Assembly (NCBI GenBank): GCA_024275555.1
Contig: JAJRYW010000047.1
Location: 1 to 9,420, forward strand
Length of the DNA: 9,420 nt
Origin: Calditrichota bacterium
Lineage (GTDB): Bacteria > Calditrichota > Calditrichia > RBG-13-44-9 > J075
Direction: 5' to 3'
Both the position numbers and the translations under genes were made by a program. Numbering within the stretch: position 1 is the stretch's first letter; each line of letters starts with the position of its first letter. Below, piece by piece: positions 1 to 6,146 of the stretch. The notes under the pieces were generated by a model. That model searched no databases, was not told the DNA's origin, and saw only the letters and a program-made list of their open reading frames with translations.

Positions 1-485
1 ACCGCGGGCATCACCACCGGCTCTTGCAGAGTGTCGTCAAAATTGGGACGGAAATCCACGGTGTCTTTGTCTAAATCCCGTAAAATCTCCCCGGCGATAC
101 GGGCAAGCCGAACCTCCGTATAGCGCATAGCCGCGGCCGAGTCGCCGTCAATCGAGCCAAAGTTCCCTTGACCGTCGATCAGCGGATAGCGCAACGAAAA
201 ATCCTGCACCATGCGCACCATCGTATCATAAACCGCCGAGTCGCCATGCGGGTGGTATTTACCGAGCACTTCCCCGACAATACGGGCGCTCTTTTTATAG
301 GGGCGGTTGTGATGCACCCCCAGTTCGGACATCCCAAACAGCACCCGGCGGTGTACCGGCTTGAGGCCGTCGCGCACATCCGGAAGGGCGCGGGCAACAA
401 TCACGGACATGGAGTAATCCAGGTAGGAGTTACGCATCTCCTGTTCTATGTCTGTCGGGACAATTCGTTGACGTTGTAATTCCAT
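1..485 (-). CDS. gyrA: DNA gyrase subunit A, N-terminal part (3' end outside window)
   Basis: This is the breakage-reunion subunit of type IIA topoisomerase (A2B2 with GyrB), which introduces negative supercoils in the cytoplasm at the cost of ATP. The 161 visible codons cover the start of the winged-helix/CAP domain. SYLDYSMSVIVARALPDVRDGLKPVHRRVL occupies about 20-49, the quinolone-determining stretch HPHGDSAVYDT is at 78-88, and GQGNFGSIDGDSAAAMRYTE is at 105-124 with the catalytic tyrosine at Tyr122. Residue numbering matches E. coli GyrA without gaps through this part. Ser83 and Asp87 are both present, the wild-type pattern associated with quinolone sensitivity. The ATG at 485 is chosen because AGAGG lies 10 bases upstream and the N-terminus aligns with the family. 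It follows gyrB by 60 bases on the same strand. ParC is the alternative, but adjacency to gyrB argues for GyrA. Confidence 0.96.
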   Translation of the reverse strand, partial: MELQRQRIVPTDIEQEMRNSYLDYSMSVIVARALPDVRDGLKPVHRRVLFGMSELGVHHNRPYKKSARIVGEVLGKYHPHGDSAVYDTMVRMVQDFSLRYPLIDGQGNFGSIDGDSAAAMRYTEVRLARIAGEILRDLDKDTVDFRPNFDDTLQEPVVMPA

Positions 486-545
486 TTTTAGCTAACCTCT
501 TGGCTTTCTGTTGATCCCGTTTTTACCATTAGCGTTAAACACTCT

Positions 546-2477
546 TTAAATATCCAAATTGCGCACATACTTGGCATTGCGTTCGATAAACTGGCGGCGC
601 GGCTCCACCTGGTCGCCCATCAGCGTGGAAAAAATATGATCCGCCTCGGCGGCGTTCTCCAGCGTCACTTGCAGCAAGGTGCGCTTTTCCGGGTCCATGG
701 TGGTGTCCCACAATTGCTCGGGATTCATTTCCCCCAAACCTTTGTAACGTTGCAGGTTGATGTTGGGCGTTTTGCCGTTCTTGGAGAAACGTTTGAGAAT
801 GCCTTCTTTTTCTTCATCATCATAAGCATAGAAGGATTCCCGTCCCACGGAAATTTTGTAGAGCGGCGGCTGGGCGATATAAATATTCCCCAGTTCCACC
901 AGTTCCTTCATATAGCGGAAGAAGAAGGTCAGCAGCAGCGTGCGAATATGCGAACCGTCCACGTCCGCATCGGTCATGATGATCACTTTGCTGTAGCGCA
1001 GTTTGGTAATATCAAAATCGCCTTCTCCCACGCCGGTTCCCAGCGCCGTAATAATGGTTTTGATCTCATCGTTGGAGAGGATTTTGTGCAGGCGCGCTTT
1101 TTCCACATTGAGAATTTTTCCCTTCAGCGGCAGGATGGCCTGGAAGCGGCGGTCGCGCCCCTGTTTGGCGGAGCCGCCGGCCGAGTCGCCCTCGACCAGG
1201 TAAATTTCACACTGGGCGGGATCGCTGATGGAGCAATCGGCCAGTTTGCCGGGCAGCGCGTTGCTTTCCAGGGCGCTTTTGCGGCGGGTAAGCTCCCGCG
1301 CTTTTTTGGCCGCTTCCCGGGAACGCGCCGCAGTAATACACTTTTCGATAATTTTGCGGCCGATGGGGGGATTGTGCTCCAGAAATTCGGCCAGTTTATC
1401 GTTGGTGATCGACTCGACAATCCCTTTCACTTCGTTGTTGCCCAGCTTGGTTTTGGTCTGGCCTTCAAATTGCGGTTCGGCCACTTTTACACTGACCACC
1501 GCGGTCAGGCCTTCCCGGGTGTCCTCGCCCTGGATGCTTACCTTTTTGAGCAGATTGTTTTTGGTGCCGTAATTGTTCAGGGTGCGGGTCAGCGCCGCTT
1601 TAAATCCGCTCAGGTGGGTGCCGCCCTCGATGGTATTCACATTATTGCAGTAAGTAAAAATATTTTCGCTGAAGGAGTTATTGTACTCAAAGGCAATCTC
1701 GACCTGGACGCCGTCGCGCTCATCCTCGTAATAGATGGGTTTGTGCAGCGCCAGCCGGTGCTGATCCAGGTAGCGCACAAACTCGATCAACCCGCCTTTG
1801 TAGTGAAAAACTTCCTCTTTCAGCTCCTCTTCGCGTTCATCGATGAGGGTGATTTTGAGCCCTTTGTTCAGAAAGGCCAAATCCCGCAGGCGGCTGGCCA
1901 GGGTGTCAAAGTCGTAATGAACTTTGCGAAAGATTTCCGTATCGGCCATAAAAGTGGTTTTAGTGCCGGATTTTTTGGTTTTGCCGGTTTTCTTTACCGG
2001 GGCCTGCGGCACACCTCGCCGGTATTCCTGCTTCCATATAAATCCATCACGGAAGACTTCCACGATGCACCATTCCGAGAGTGCATTTACCACCGAAGCG
2101 CCCACGCCGTGCAAACCGCCGGAAACTTTGTAGGTTGATTTATCAAACTTTCCGCCGGCGTGCAACACGGTCATAATTACTTCCAGGGCGGATTTATTGG
2201 TTTCTTTATGGATATCCACCGGAATGCCGCGTCCATCATCTTCAACAGTAACGCTCTCATCTTTATGGATGATTACATTGCAGTATGTAGAATAGCCGGC
2301 CATCGCTTCATCGATGCTGTTATCGACAATCTCATAAACCAGGTGGTGCAAACCGCGACTGGTGATATCGCCAATATACATGGCCGGCCGGCGGCGCACC
2401 GCTTCCAGGCCTTTAAGAACCTGAATATTTTCCGCAGAGTAAGCGTTCTGCCCGTTTGTGCTTTGTTTGTCTGTCAT
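546..2477 (-). CDS. gyrB: DNA gyrase subunit B (ATPase/TOPRIM)
   Basis: This is the ATPase subunit of DNA gyrase, which drives strand passage and negative supercoiling together with GyrA. The 643 residues are the usual length for GyrB lacking the enterobacterial insertion (804 in E. coli). The GHKL ATPase comes first: EIVDNSIDEA at 49-58 (catalytic Glu49, Mg-binding Asn53), DGRG at 81-84 and the lid GGLHGVGAS at 120-128. The transducer domain follows with the QTK loop at 340-342 (Lys342). The TOPRIM domain has EGDSAGGSAKQGRDRR at 429-444 (Glu430) and the DADVD acidic cluster (Asp503, Asp505, Asp507). QRYKGLGEMN at 576-585 and the C-terminal EPRRQFIERNAKYVRNLDI complete the GyrA-contact region. 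The ATG at 2477 has AGAGG 10 bases upstream, overlapping the stop codon of the preceding DUF721 gene, which suggests coupled translation. ParE is the alternative, but the gyrA/recF context and the NLDI end favour GyrB. Confidence 0.97.
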   Translation of the reverse strand: MTDKQSTNGQNAYSAENIQVLKGLEAVRRRPAMYIGDITSRGLHHLVYEIVDNSIDEAMAGYSTYCNVIIHKDESVTVEDDGRGIPVDIHKETNKSALEVIMTVLHAGGKFDKSTYKVSGGLHGVGASVVNALSEWCIVEVFRDGFIWKQEYRRGVPQAPVKKTGKTKKSGTKTTFMADTEIFRKVHYDFDTLASRLRDLAFLNKGLKITLIDEREEELKEEVFHYKGGLIEFVRYLDQHRLALHKPIYYEDERDGVQVEIAFEYNNSFSENIFTYCNNVNTIEGGTHLSGFKAALTRTLNNYGTKNNLLKKVSIQGEDTREGLTAVVSVKVAEPQFEGQTKTKLGNNEVKGIVESITNDKLAEFLEHNPPIGRKIIEKCITAARSREAAKKARELTRRKSALESNALPGKLADCSISDPAQCEIYLVEGDSAGGSAKQGRDRRFQAILPLKGKILNVEKARLHKILSNDEIKTIITALGTGVGEGDFDITKLRYSKVIIMTDADVDGSHIRTLLLTFFFRYMKELVELGNIYIAQPPLYKISVGRESFYAYDDEEKEGILKRFSKNGKTPNINLQRYKGLGEMNPEQLWDTTMDPEKRTLLQVTLENAAEADHIFSTLMGDQVEPRRQFIERNAKYVRNLDI

Positions 2478-2490
2478 CTTTACTTTACCT

Positions 2491-2784
2491 CTAGTAAAAT
2501 TTAATTTCCTGGATCACTTTCTTCCCGATTTTCCGATTTAGCTTCTGAATAATTTCGTTCTTCATATAGGTTAGTTCGTTTCGCCAAACATCATTGTCCA
2601 CTTTTACGAAGAGAATCCCCTGGGTCACTTTTTGCGGGTCGGTATGCTCGGCAATCTGTTTTCCCACGGTCGTATTCCAAAAGGCGATGGCTAAGTTCTC
2701 CTCAAAATGATCGCGCAGCCCGATACTCTTTAAGAAAGCGAGCAGGCTGTCGCGAATATGCTTTTCTGTACGCCTTCGGGCCAT
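2491..2784 (-). CDS. DUF721 / DciA-like protein
   Basis: This is a small protein (97 residues) of the DUF721 family. DciA, a member of that family, helps load the replicative helicase DnaB in bacteria without DnaC or DnaI. Visible family features are a conserved Trp36 followed by VGKQIAEHT (40-48), a hydrophobic strand ILFVKV (57-62), VWRNEL (66-71) with conserved Trp67 and Leu71, and a helical LNRKIG segment ending in IQEIKFY. There is no signal peptide or membrane segment, and the basic N-terminus (MARRR) suits a DNA-associated protein. An earlier in-frame TTG at 2808 would add eight residues and overlap the recF stop. I prefer the ATG at 2784 because GGAGAA lies nine bases before it, while the TTG has no ribosome-binding site. 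It lies 20 bases after recF and 13 before gyrB, a position commonly held by DUF721 genes. Function is inferred from family and context; whether it truly acts as helicase loader here is open. Confidence 0.85.
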   Translation of the reverse strand: MARRRTEKHIRDSLLAFLKSIGLRDHFEENLAIAFWNTTVGKQIAEHTDPQKVTQGILFVKVDNDVWRNELTYMKNEIIQKLNRKIGKKVIQEIKFY

Positions 2785-2804
2785 GAGCGATATTTCTCCG
2801 TTTC

Positions 2805-3914
2805 TCAAGCCGCCCGGGAAATCCGGCCGTCGTCGACCTGGTAATAATAGGTCGGCGCATCGATCTGGCGCACTTTATCAAAAAAGGTGCGCGAGGTGGT
2901 GGTGACAAACACCTGGCCGATCTGGCTCAGTCCCCGGAGCATCTGCCGGATACGGCCGGCGTCCAGTTCGCCGAACAGATCGTCAAACAGCAAAATGGGC
3001 GGTTGCTGCTGTTGCTCTTTCAAAAAATGGTATTCTGCCAGCTTCAGGGCAATCACCAGGGATTTATGCTCGCCCTGACTGGCGTGGGATTTGACCGGGC
3101 GCCCATTGATCAGCAGCAGCAGGTCGTCCCGGTGCGGCCCGACAATGGTGCTGCGCACATCCCGCTCCCGGCTGTATTTTTGCTTAAACAGCGTGCGGTA
3201 TTTTTCGGCCAGGTTGGCGCCGTCTGCATCCGCGACATTGCTGCGGTAGAGAATCTTTGCTTTATCATCGCTTCGGCTGATCCGCTGGTAGAACTGCTTT
3301 ACCTGCTTGCTGAGGATTTGCACCGCTTCCTGCCGTTTTTGAATAATCTGCACACCAAAGTTGACCAGGTTTTCCTCCCAGGAAGACACCAGCCGGGCGT
3401 CGCTATGATCCGCCTGGAGAAGCAGGTTGCGTTGGCGGAGCGAACGGTTGTACTGGATAAGATTGTGCAAATACAACTTGCTGGATTGGGAGAGAAGCAC
3501 ATCCAAAAACCGGCGGCGTTGCACCGGCCCGCCCTGGCTCAAGTTCAAATCCGCCGGGTGGAGCAGCACCAGGGGAACCTCTCCGATGTACTCCGAAAAA
3601 GGACTGGCCTTTTGTTGATTGACCGACAGTTGCTTACCCTCTTTTCGGGAATAAGCAATTGCGGTGGTAAACTCCCGGCCTTGCTGGTTTTTAAACACTC
3701 CCGCCACTCGCAAAAAAGATTCGTTATCGTGTATGAGATACTTGTCATTGCCGGCCCGGAAACTTTTGGTCAGGGCCAGGTAGTGAATCGCCTCCAGGAT
3801 GCTGGTCTTCCCTGCGCCGTTGGCGCCATGAAGTATATGGATACCTTCATAAAAAGGGATTTGAGCCTCCTTGTAATTTCGAAAGTTTGTTAACGATAAT
3901 TGTTTTATTTGCAT
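2805..3914 (-). CDS. recF: DNA replication and repair protein RecF
   Basis: RecF is an SMC/ABC-type ATPase that works with RecO and RecR to load RecA at single-strand gaps and protect stalled forks. The 369 residues are close to the family norm (357 in E. coli). LSLTNFRNY (6-14) is the typical opening. Walker A is GANGAGKT at 30-37. The family motif LHPADLNL is at 118-125 and GPHRDD at 259-264. The ABC signature SQGEHKSL is at 279-286. Walker B is PILLFDD at 306-312, followed by the D-loop (ELD, 316-318). A glutamine run (301-304) precedes Walker B and is not a family hallmark. The ATG at 3914 starts the canonical N-terminus and lies 17 bases after the dnaN stop. It has only a weak GGA directly upstream of the start codon, so translation probably depends on coupling to dnaN. 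Confidence 0.96.
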   Translation of the reverse strand: MQIKQLSLTNFRNYKEAQIPFYEGIHILHGANGAGKTSILEAIHYLALTKSFRAGNDKYLIHDNESFLRVAGVFKNQQGREFTTAIAYSRKEGKQLSVNQQKASPFSEYIGEVPLVLLHPADLNLSQGGPVQRRRFLDVLLSQSSKLYLHNLIQYNRSLRQRNLLLQADHSDARLVSSWEENLVNFGVQIIQKRQEAVQILSKQVKQFYQRISRSDDKAKILYRSNVADADGANLAEKYRTLFKQKYSRERDVRSTIVGPHRDDLLLLINGRPVKSHASQGEHKSLVIALKLAEYHFLKEQQQQPPILLFDDLFGELDAGRIRQMLRGLSQIGQVFVTTTSRTFFDKVRQIDAPTYYYQVDDGRISRAA

Positions 3915-3931
3915 TCCATAAGCATGGTTAT

Positions 3932-5050
3932 TTACACATTTTCCAGCCGAATCGGCATCAACAACATCAGTTGTTCTTCTTGTTCCGGCGCCTCGGTCGG
4001 ATTAATCAGCACCGCATGGTCCGGCCGCACCAAACGCATCACCAATTGTTCAGAGTCAATATGGCGGAGGATGTTTTGCAGATAACGGGAATTAAATCCG
4101 ATCATAAACTCCTCGCCGTTAAACTGGCAGGGGATGCTTTCTTTTGCTTCTCCGCCGTAATCCATGTCTTCCGCTTGAACCACCACTTGTTCCGGTGAAA
4201 TTTTCAGCACCACCTGGGCGGTAATGGGATTGGAGAACAGGGACACGCGCTTGACCGAGGAAAGGAAACTGCCGGCGTCAATAACCATTTCAAAATTGAT
4301 TTCCGCGGGGAGCACCCGGTTGTAATCGACGTACATATCTTCGATCAGCCGGGCATAGAGGCGCGTATTTTCCATGTTAAACAGGGCGTGTTTGTCTCCC
4401 ATCAAAACCGAGGCTATTCCTTCCTGGGCCAGGTTGCGCAGAACAAAATTCAGCGCCCGGGTGGAGAGAATGGCGCTAAAACTATCTTGCGGCAATCCCT
4501 CGTCATGGTAGCCCATCATGGCCAGCCGGTGGCCGTCGGTAGCCACGGTTTTGATCTTCTGTTTGCCGACCTCGAAAAACACCCCGGTCAGGGCCGGGCG
4601 CAATTCATCGGTAGAACAGGCAAAAATGGTGTTGTCGATCAAACGGCGTAAAATATCGTTGGGAAGCACAATTTCTTTGACTTCATCCAGGAGAGGCTTT
4701 TGCGGAAAATCGGCCGGGTTTTCCCCGCTGATTTTATATTGCCCGAAATCGGAACGTAATTTCAGCCGGAAATTGCTGTTGGCTTCAAACATCAGGGAGA
4801 CGTTAGGCAATTCGCGAATAATATCATGAAACAACCGTCCCGGAACGGCAATAGCGCCTTCAACTTCTATCTGGGCGCTTACGTGAGAGACCATGGTGAT
4901 CTCTAAATCCGTGGTCATTAATTCAAGCTGGCCATTCTCGGCGCGCAGAAGAATATTTTGGGTCATGGCAATAGTAGACCGCTGGGGGATAACACTCACA
5001 ACCTTTTGCAATGCCTCGTAAATCTCGTCTCTCTGGATGGTAAATTTCAT
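3932..5050 (-). CDS. dnaN: DNA polymerase III beta subunit (sliding clamp)
   Basis: This is the homodimeric ring that tethers DNA polymerase III and many repair enzymes to DNA. The 372 residues (366 in E. coli) hold three repeated clamp domains. MKFTIQRDEIYEALQKVV is the standard N-terminus. The partner-binding pocket is visible as RPALTGVFFE (151-160), ATDGHRLA (170-177) and the near-terminal MPIRL (365-369), followed by three extra residues (ENV). The reading frame stays open upstream to a TTG at 5122, which would add 24 residues. The ATG at 5050 is chosen because GGAGG sits five bases before it and the protein then aligns from residue 1 with the family. It is the first gene of the dnaN-recF-dciA-gyrB-gyrA run, with a TATAAT element about 80 bases upstream. 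Unusually, dnaA is not the preceding gene. Confidence 0.97.
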   Translation of the reverse strand: MKFTIQRDEIYEALQKVVSVIPQRSTIAMTQNILLRAENGQLELMTTDLEITMVSHVSAQIEVEGAIAVPGRLFHDIIRELPNVSLMFEANSNFRLKLRSDFGQYKISGENPADFPQKPLLDEVKEIVLPNDILRRLIDNTIFACSTDELRPALTGVFFEVGKQKIKTVATDGHRLAMMGYHDEGLPQDSFSAILSTRALNFVLRNLAQEGIASVLMGDKHALFNMENTRLYARLIEDMYVDYNRVLPAEINFEMVIDAGSFLSSVKRVSLFSNPITAQVVLKISPEQVVVQAEDMDYGGEAKESIPCQFNGEEFMIGFNSRYLQNILRHIDSEQLVMRLVRPDHAVLINPTEAPEQEEQLMLLMPIRLENV

Positions 5051-5055
5051 GCTTT

Positions 5056-5060
5056 CCTCC
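5056..5060 (-). promoter_or_regulatory. dnaN ribosome binding site
   Basis: GGAGG read on the minus strand with a five-base spacer to the ATG at 5050. This near-perfect Shine-Dalgarno decides between that ATG and the in-frame TTG at 5122. Confidence 0.85.
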
Positions 5061-5130
5061 GCCGTAGATGAACTCGTTTTAAACTTTCTAAAATACGGAA
5101 TTTCGCAAGTTTTTACAAGCAAAATAATAC

Positions 5131-5136
5131 ATTATA
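5131..5136 (-). promoter_or_regulatory. Candidate -10 element of the dnaN operon promoter
   Basis: A perfect TATAAT read on the minus strand, in an AT-rich stretch 80 bases upstream of the dnaN ATG. No convincing TTGACA-like hexamer lies 16-18 bases upstream (the sequence there is CCAAAA). The nearest match, TTGGTT, is only nine bases away. The promoter may therefore rely on an activator, or the organism may use a different -35. An alternative pair further up is TTGCCT and TACATT with a 17-base spacer (4 of 6 matches each). Confidence 0.45.
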
Positions 5137-5157
5137 CCTTCGGAGAACCAACTTTTT

Positions 5158-5166
5158 GGTGGATAA
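5158..5166 (-). promoter_or_regulatory. DnaA-box-like nonamer upstream of dnaN
   Basis: Read on the minus strand this is TTATCCACC, one mismatch (last base) from the DnaA-box consensus TTATCCACA. It falls at about -34 to -42 relative to the start expected from the TATAAT at 5131-5136. DnaA control of dnaN transcription is known in other bacteria, so a regulatory role is plausible. I see no cluster of further boxes, so this is not by itself evidence for a replication origin. Confidence 0.35.
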
Positions 5167-5229
5167 AAGTTCACCAATTAATGTAAGAGCAAAACAGCGC
5201 TCAGGCAACTATTTTTGTTAAGATTAGCC

Positions 5230-5266
5230 AAAAAAATCGCCCGTCTCCTGCTTACAAAAAACGGCG
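5230..5266 (-). terminator. Candidate rho-independent terminator of the WbqC-family gene
   Basis: On the minus strand, CGCCGT (5266-5261) can pair with ACGGGCG (5244-5238) with a single bulged G. The loop is 16 bases and contains the TAA stop of the WbqC-family gene. The stem is followed by one A and then seven T (5236-5230). The T-tract position is right, but the bulge and large loop make it only moderate. It would separate the WbqC-family gene from the dnaN operon. Confidence 0.4.
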
Positions 5267-5950
5267 GCTATCAGGCCCGTGAAACATCAGCAAATCAACC
5301 ACGGAAAATTCTACTGAATTCCCCTCTTCCCCCGGGAGGTAAGCTGGAAAATCCGCAGAACAGTACCGCAATTCGATTCCCGCCTCTGCAAACCGGCGCG
5401 GCTCTAAAAACGTCTCATCTTCCGGGTCGGCCAGGTAACAGGCTCCTTCCAATTTTCGGACCATTGCCGCAATACGTTTGCTGGGATTGGAGCTCCCGGG
5501 CAACTCGGAGCTCAGGTGGAACGGCGCCTCTATTCCCAACGCCTTTTTACAGCGGTTCAGCAACTCAAGATTCAATTCCAGCAGGAATGTCCAGGCACGC
5601 CCATAAACCGGTTCCAGCAATTCCCACAGAAACTCCCGGTAAGGCGCGTAAGCATAGTTAACCGACAAACTGCGCCAGTGTTTGCGACGCCAGGGGCCGG
5701 TGTTGTCAATCCGGGCCTCCCGGATTTGCTGAGGGGGTTTGCCGGAACTCCGCACCGGAACGGTCAGCCAGGAGGCCTGCTCCCCCTGGCGGATCAGGGT
5801 GCGGGAAAGCGGAGACTGGGGCACAAAGCGCACATCGTCGGCCAGGATAAACTCATCGGCCAAAGCCATTTTTCGAAAATAACCCCGCCCCGGCAAATAG
5901 GCCGGTGTTTCCGCTGCGATGACTTTGCCGGGTTTGCCTTTTTTATTCAT
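5252..5950 (-). CDS. WbqC-family protein
   Basis: This 232-residue protein resembles the WbqC family, whose members are often found among O-antigen, capsule or other glycan biosynthesis genes and whose biochemical role is not firmly established. The family pattern is clear: PAYLPGRGYFRKMALADEFILADDVRF near the N-terminus (about 16-42), a WLTVPV strand (about 61-66), a polar KPPQQIREARIDN segment, and WRRKHWRSLSVNYAYAPYF-like aromatic spacing (here ending APYREF) at about 87-108. There is no signal peptide or membrane span, so it is probably cytoplasmic. The ATG at 5950 has AAGGA seven bases upstream. No other glycan genes are visible nearby. It is divergent from the S9 peptidase gene (196 bases between starts) and lies 201 bases upstream of dnaN on the same strand, where dnaA is often found in other genomes. 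Confidence 0.82.
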   Translation of the reverse strand: MNKKGKPGKVIAAETPAYLPGRGYFRKMALADEFILADDVRFVPQSPLSRTLIRQGEQASWLTVPVRSSGKPPQQIREARIDNTGPWRRKHWRSLSVNYAYAPYREFLWELLEPVYGRAWTFLLELNLELLNRCKKALGIEAPFHLSSELPGSSNPSKRIAAMVRKLEGACYLADPEDETFLEPRRFAEAGIELRYCSADFPAYLPGEEGNSVEFSVVDLLMFHGPDSRRFL

Positions 5951-6030
5951 CCCGCTTTCCTTGCCCTCGTTGACCGGTCAGGTGAATCCGTAAAACATAA
6001 CAAGTATTTGTGCTCAAATAAACGTCGTTT

Positions 6031-6129
6031 CGGATTTGCCGGCCGCCCGGATTTTGTTTGGCTTTGATCACCCGGATTTCCCGCCCTATATTTTCCCCCT
6101 CAAGACAAAACCATTCACCAACCGGATTT
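6031..6129 (+). repeat. Four direct copies of CGGATTT around the S9 peptidase promoter
   Basis: Exact heptamers begin at 6031, 6048, 6073 and 6123, all on the plus strand. The last three are preceded by C, giving CCGGATTT. Start-to-start spacings are 17, 25 and 50 bases. One copy lies between the -35 and -10 elements and one in the leader. They could be operator sites for an unknown regulator or leftovers of a degenerate repeat; the sequence does not decide. Confidence 0.45.
6064..6092 (+). promoter_or_regulatory. Sigma70-like promoter of the S9 peptidase gene
   Basis: TTGATC (6064-6069, 4 of 6 consensus) and TATATT (6087-6092, 5 of 6) are separated by the optimal 17 bases. The predicted start near 6099 leaves a leader of about 48 bases before the ATG at 6147. 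A CGGATTT copy lies inside the spacer (6073-6079). Confidence 0.55.
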
Positions 6130-6133
6130 TTGC

Positions 6134-6141
6134 AAAGGAGG
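6134..6141 (+). promoter_or_regulatory. S9 peptidase ribosome binding site
   Basis: AAAGGAGG followed by a five-base spacer to the ATG at 6147. It fixes the start against the 37 codons of open frame further upstream. Confidence 0.9.
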
Positions 6142-6146
6142 AATTC

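Noticed and set aside
636..2138. A 500-codon open frame on the plus strand, opposite gyrB
   Set aside because: It lies wholly antisense to an unmistakable gyrB, has no domain I recognise and no convincing ribosome-binding site. It is a by-product of gyrB codon use.
3003..3893. A 296-codon plus-strand open frame opposite recF
   Set aside because: It is antisense to a complete recF with all motifs intact, and its composition is that of a shadow frame.
5051..5251. The AT-rich region upstream of dnaN as a possible oriC
   Set aside because: Only one near-consensus DnaA box is visible, with no box cluster and no adjacent dnaA, so an origin call is not supported.
5516..6067. A 183-codon plus-strand open frame opposite the WbqC-family gene and running into the S9 upstream region
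   Set aside because: The WbqC-family pattern on the other strand is clear, and this frame has no recognisable domain.
6036..6146. A 37-codon in-frame extension upstream of the S9 peptidase
   Set aside because: A TTG start there would bury the signal peptide inside the protein and overlap the predicted promoter. The strong AAAGGAGG points to the ATG at 6147.
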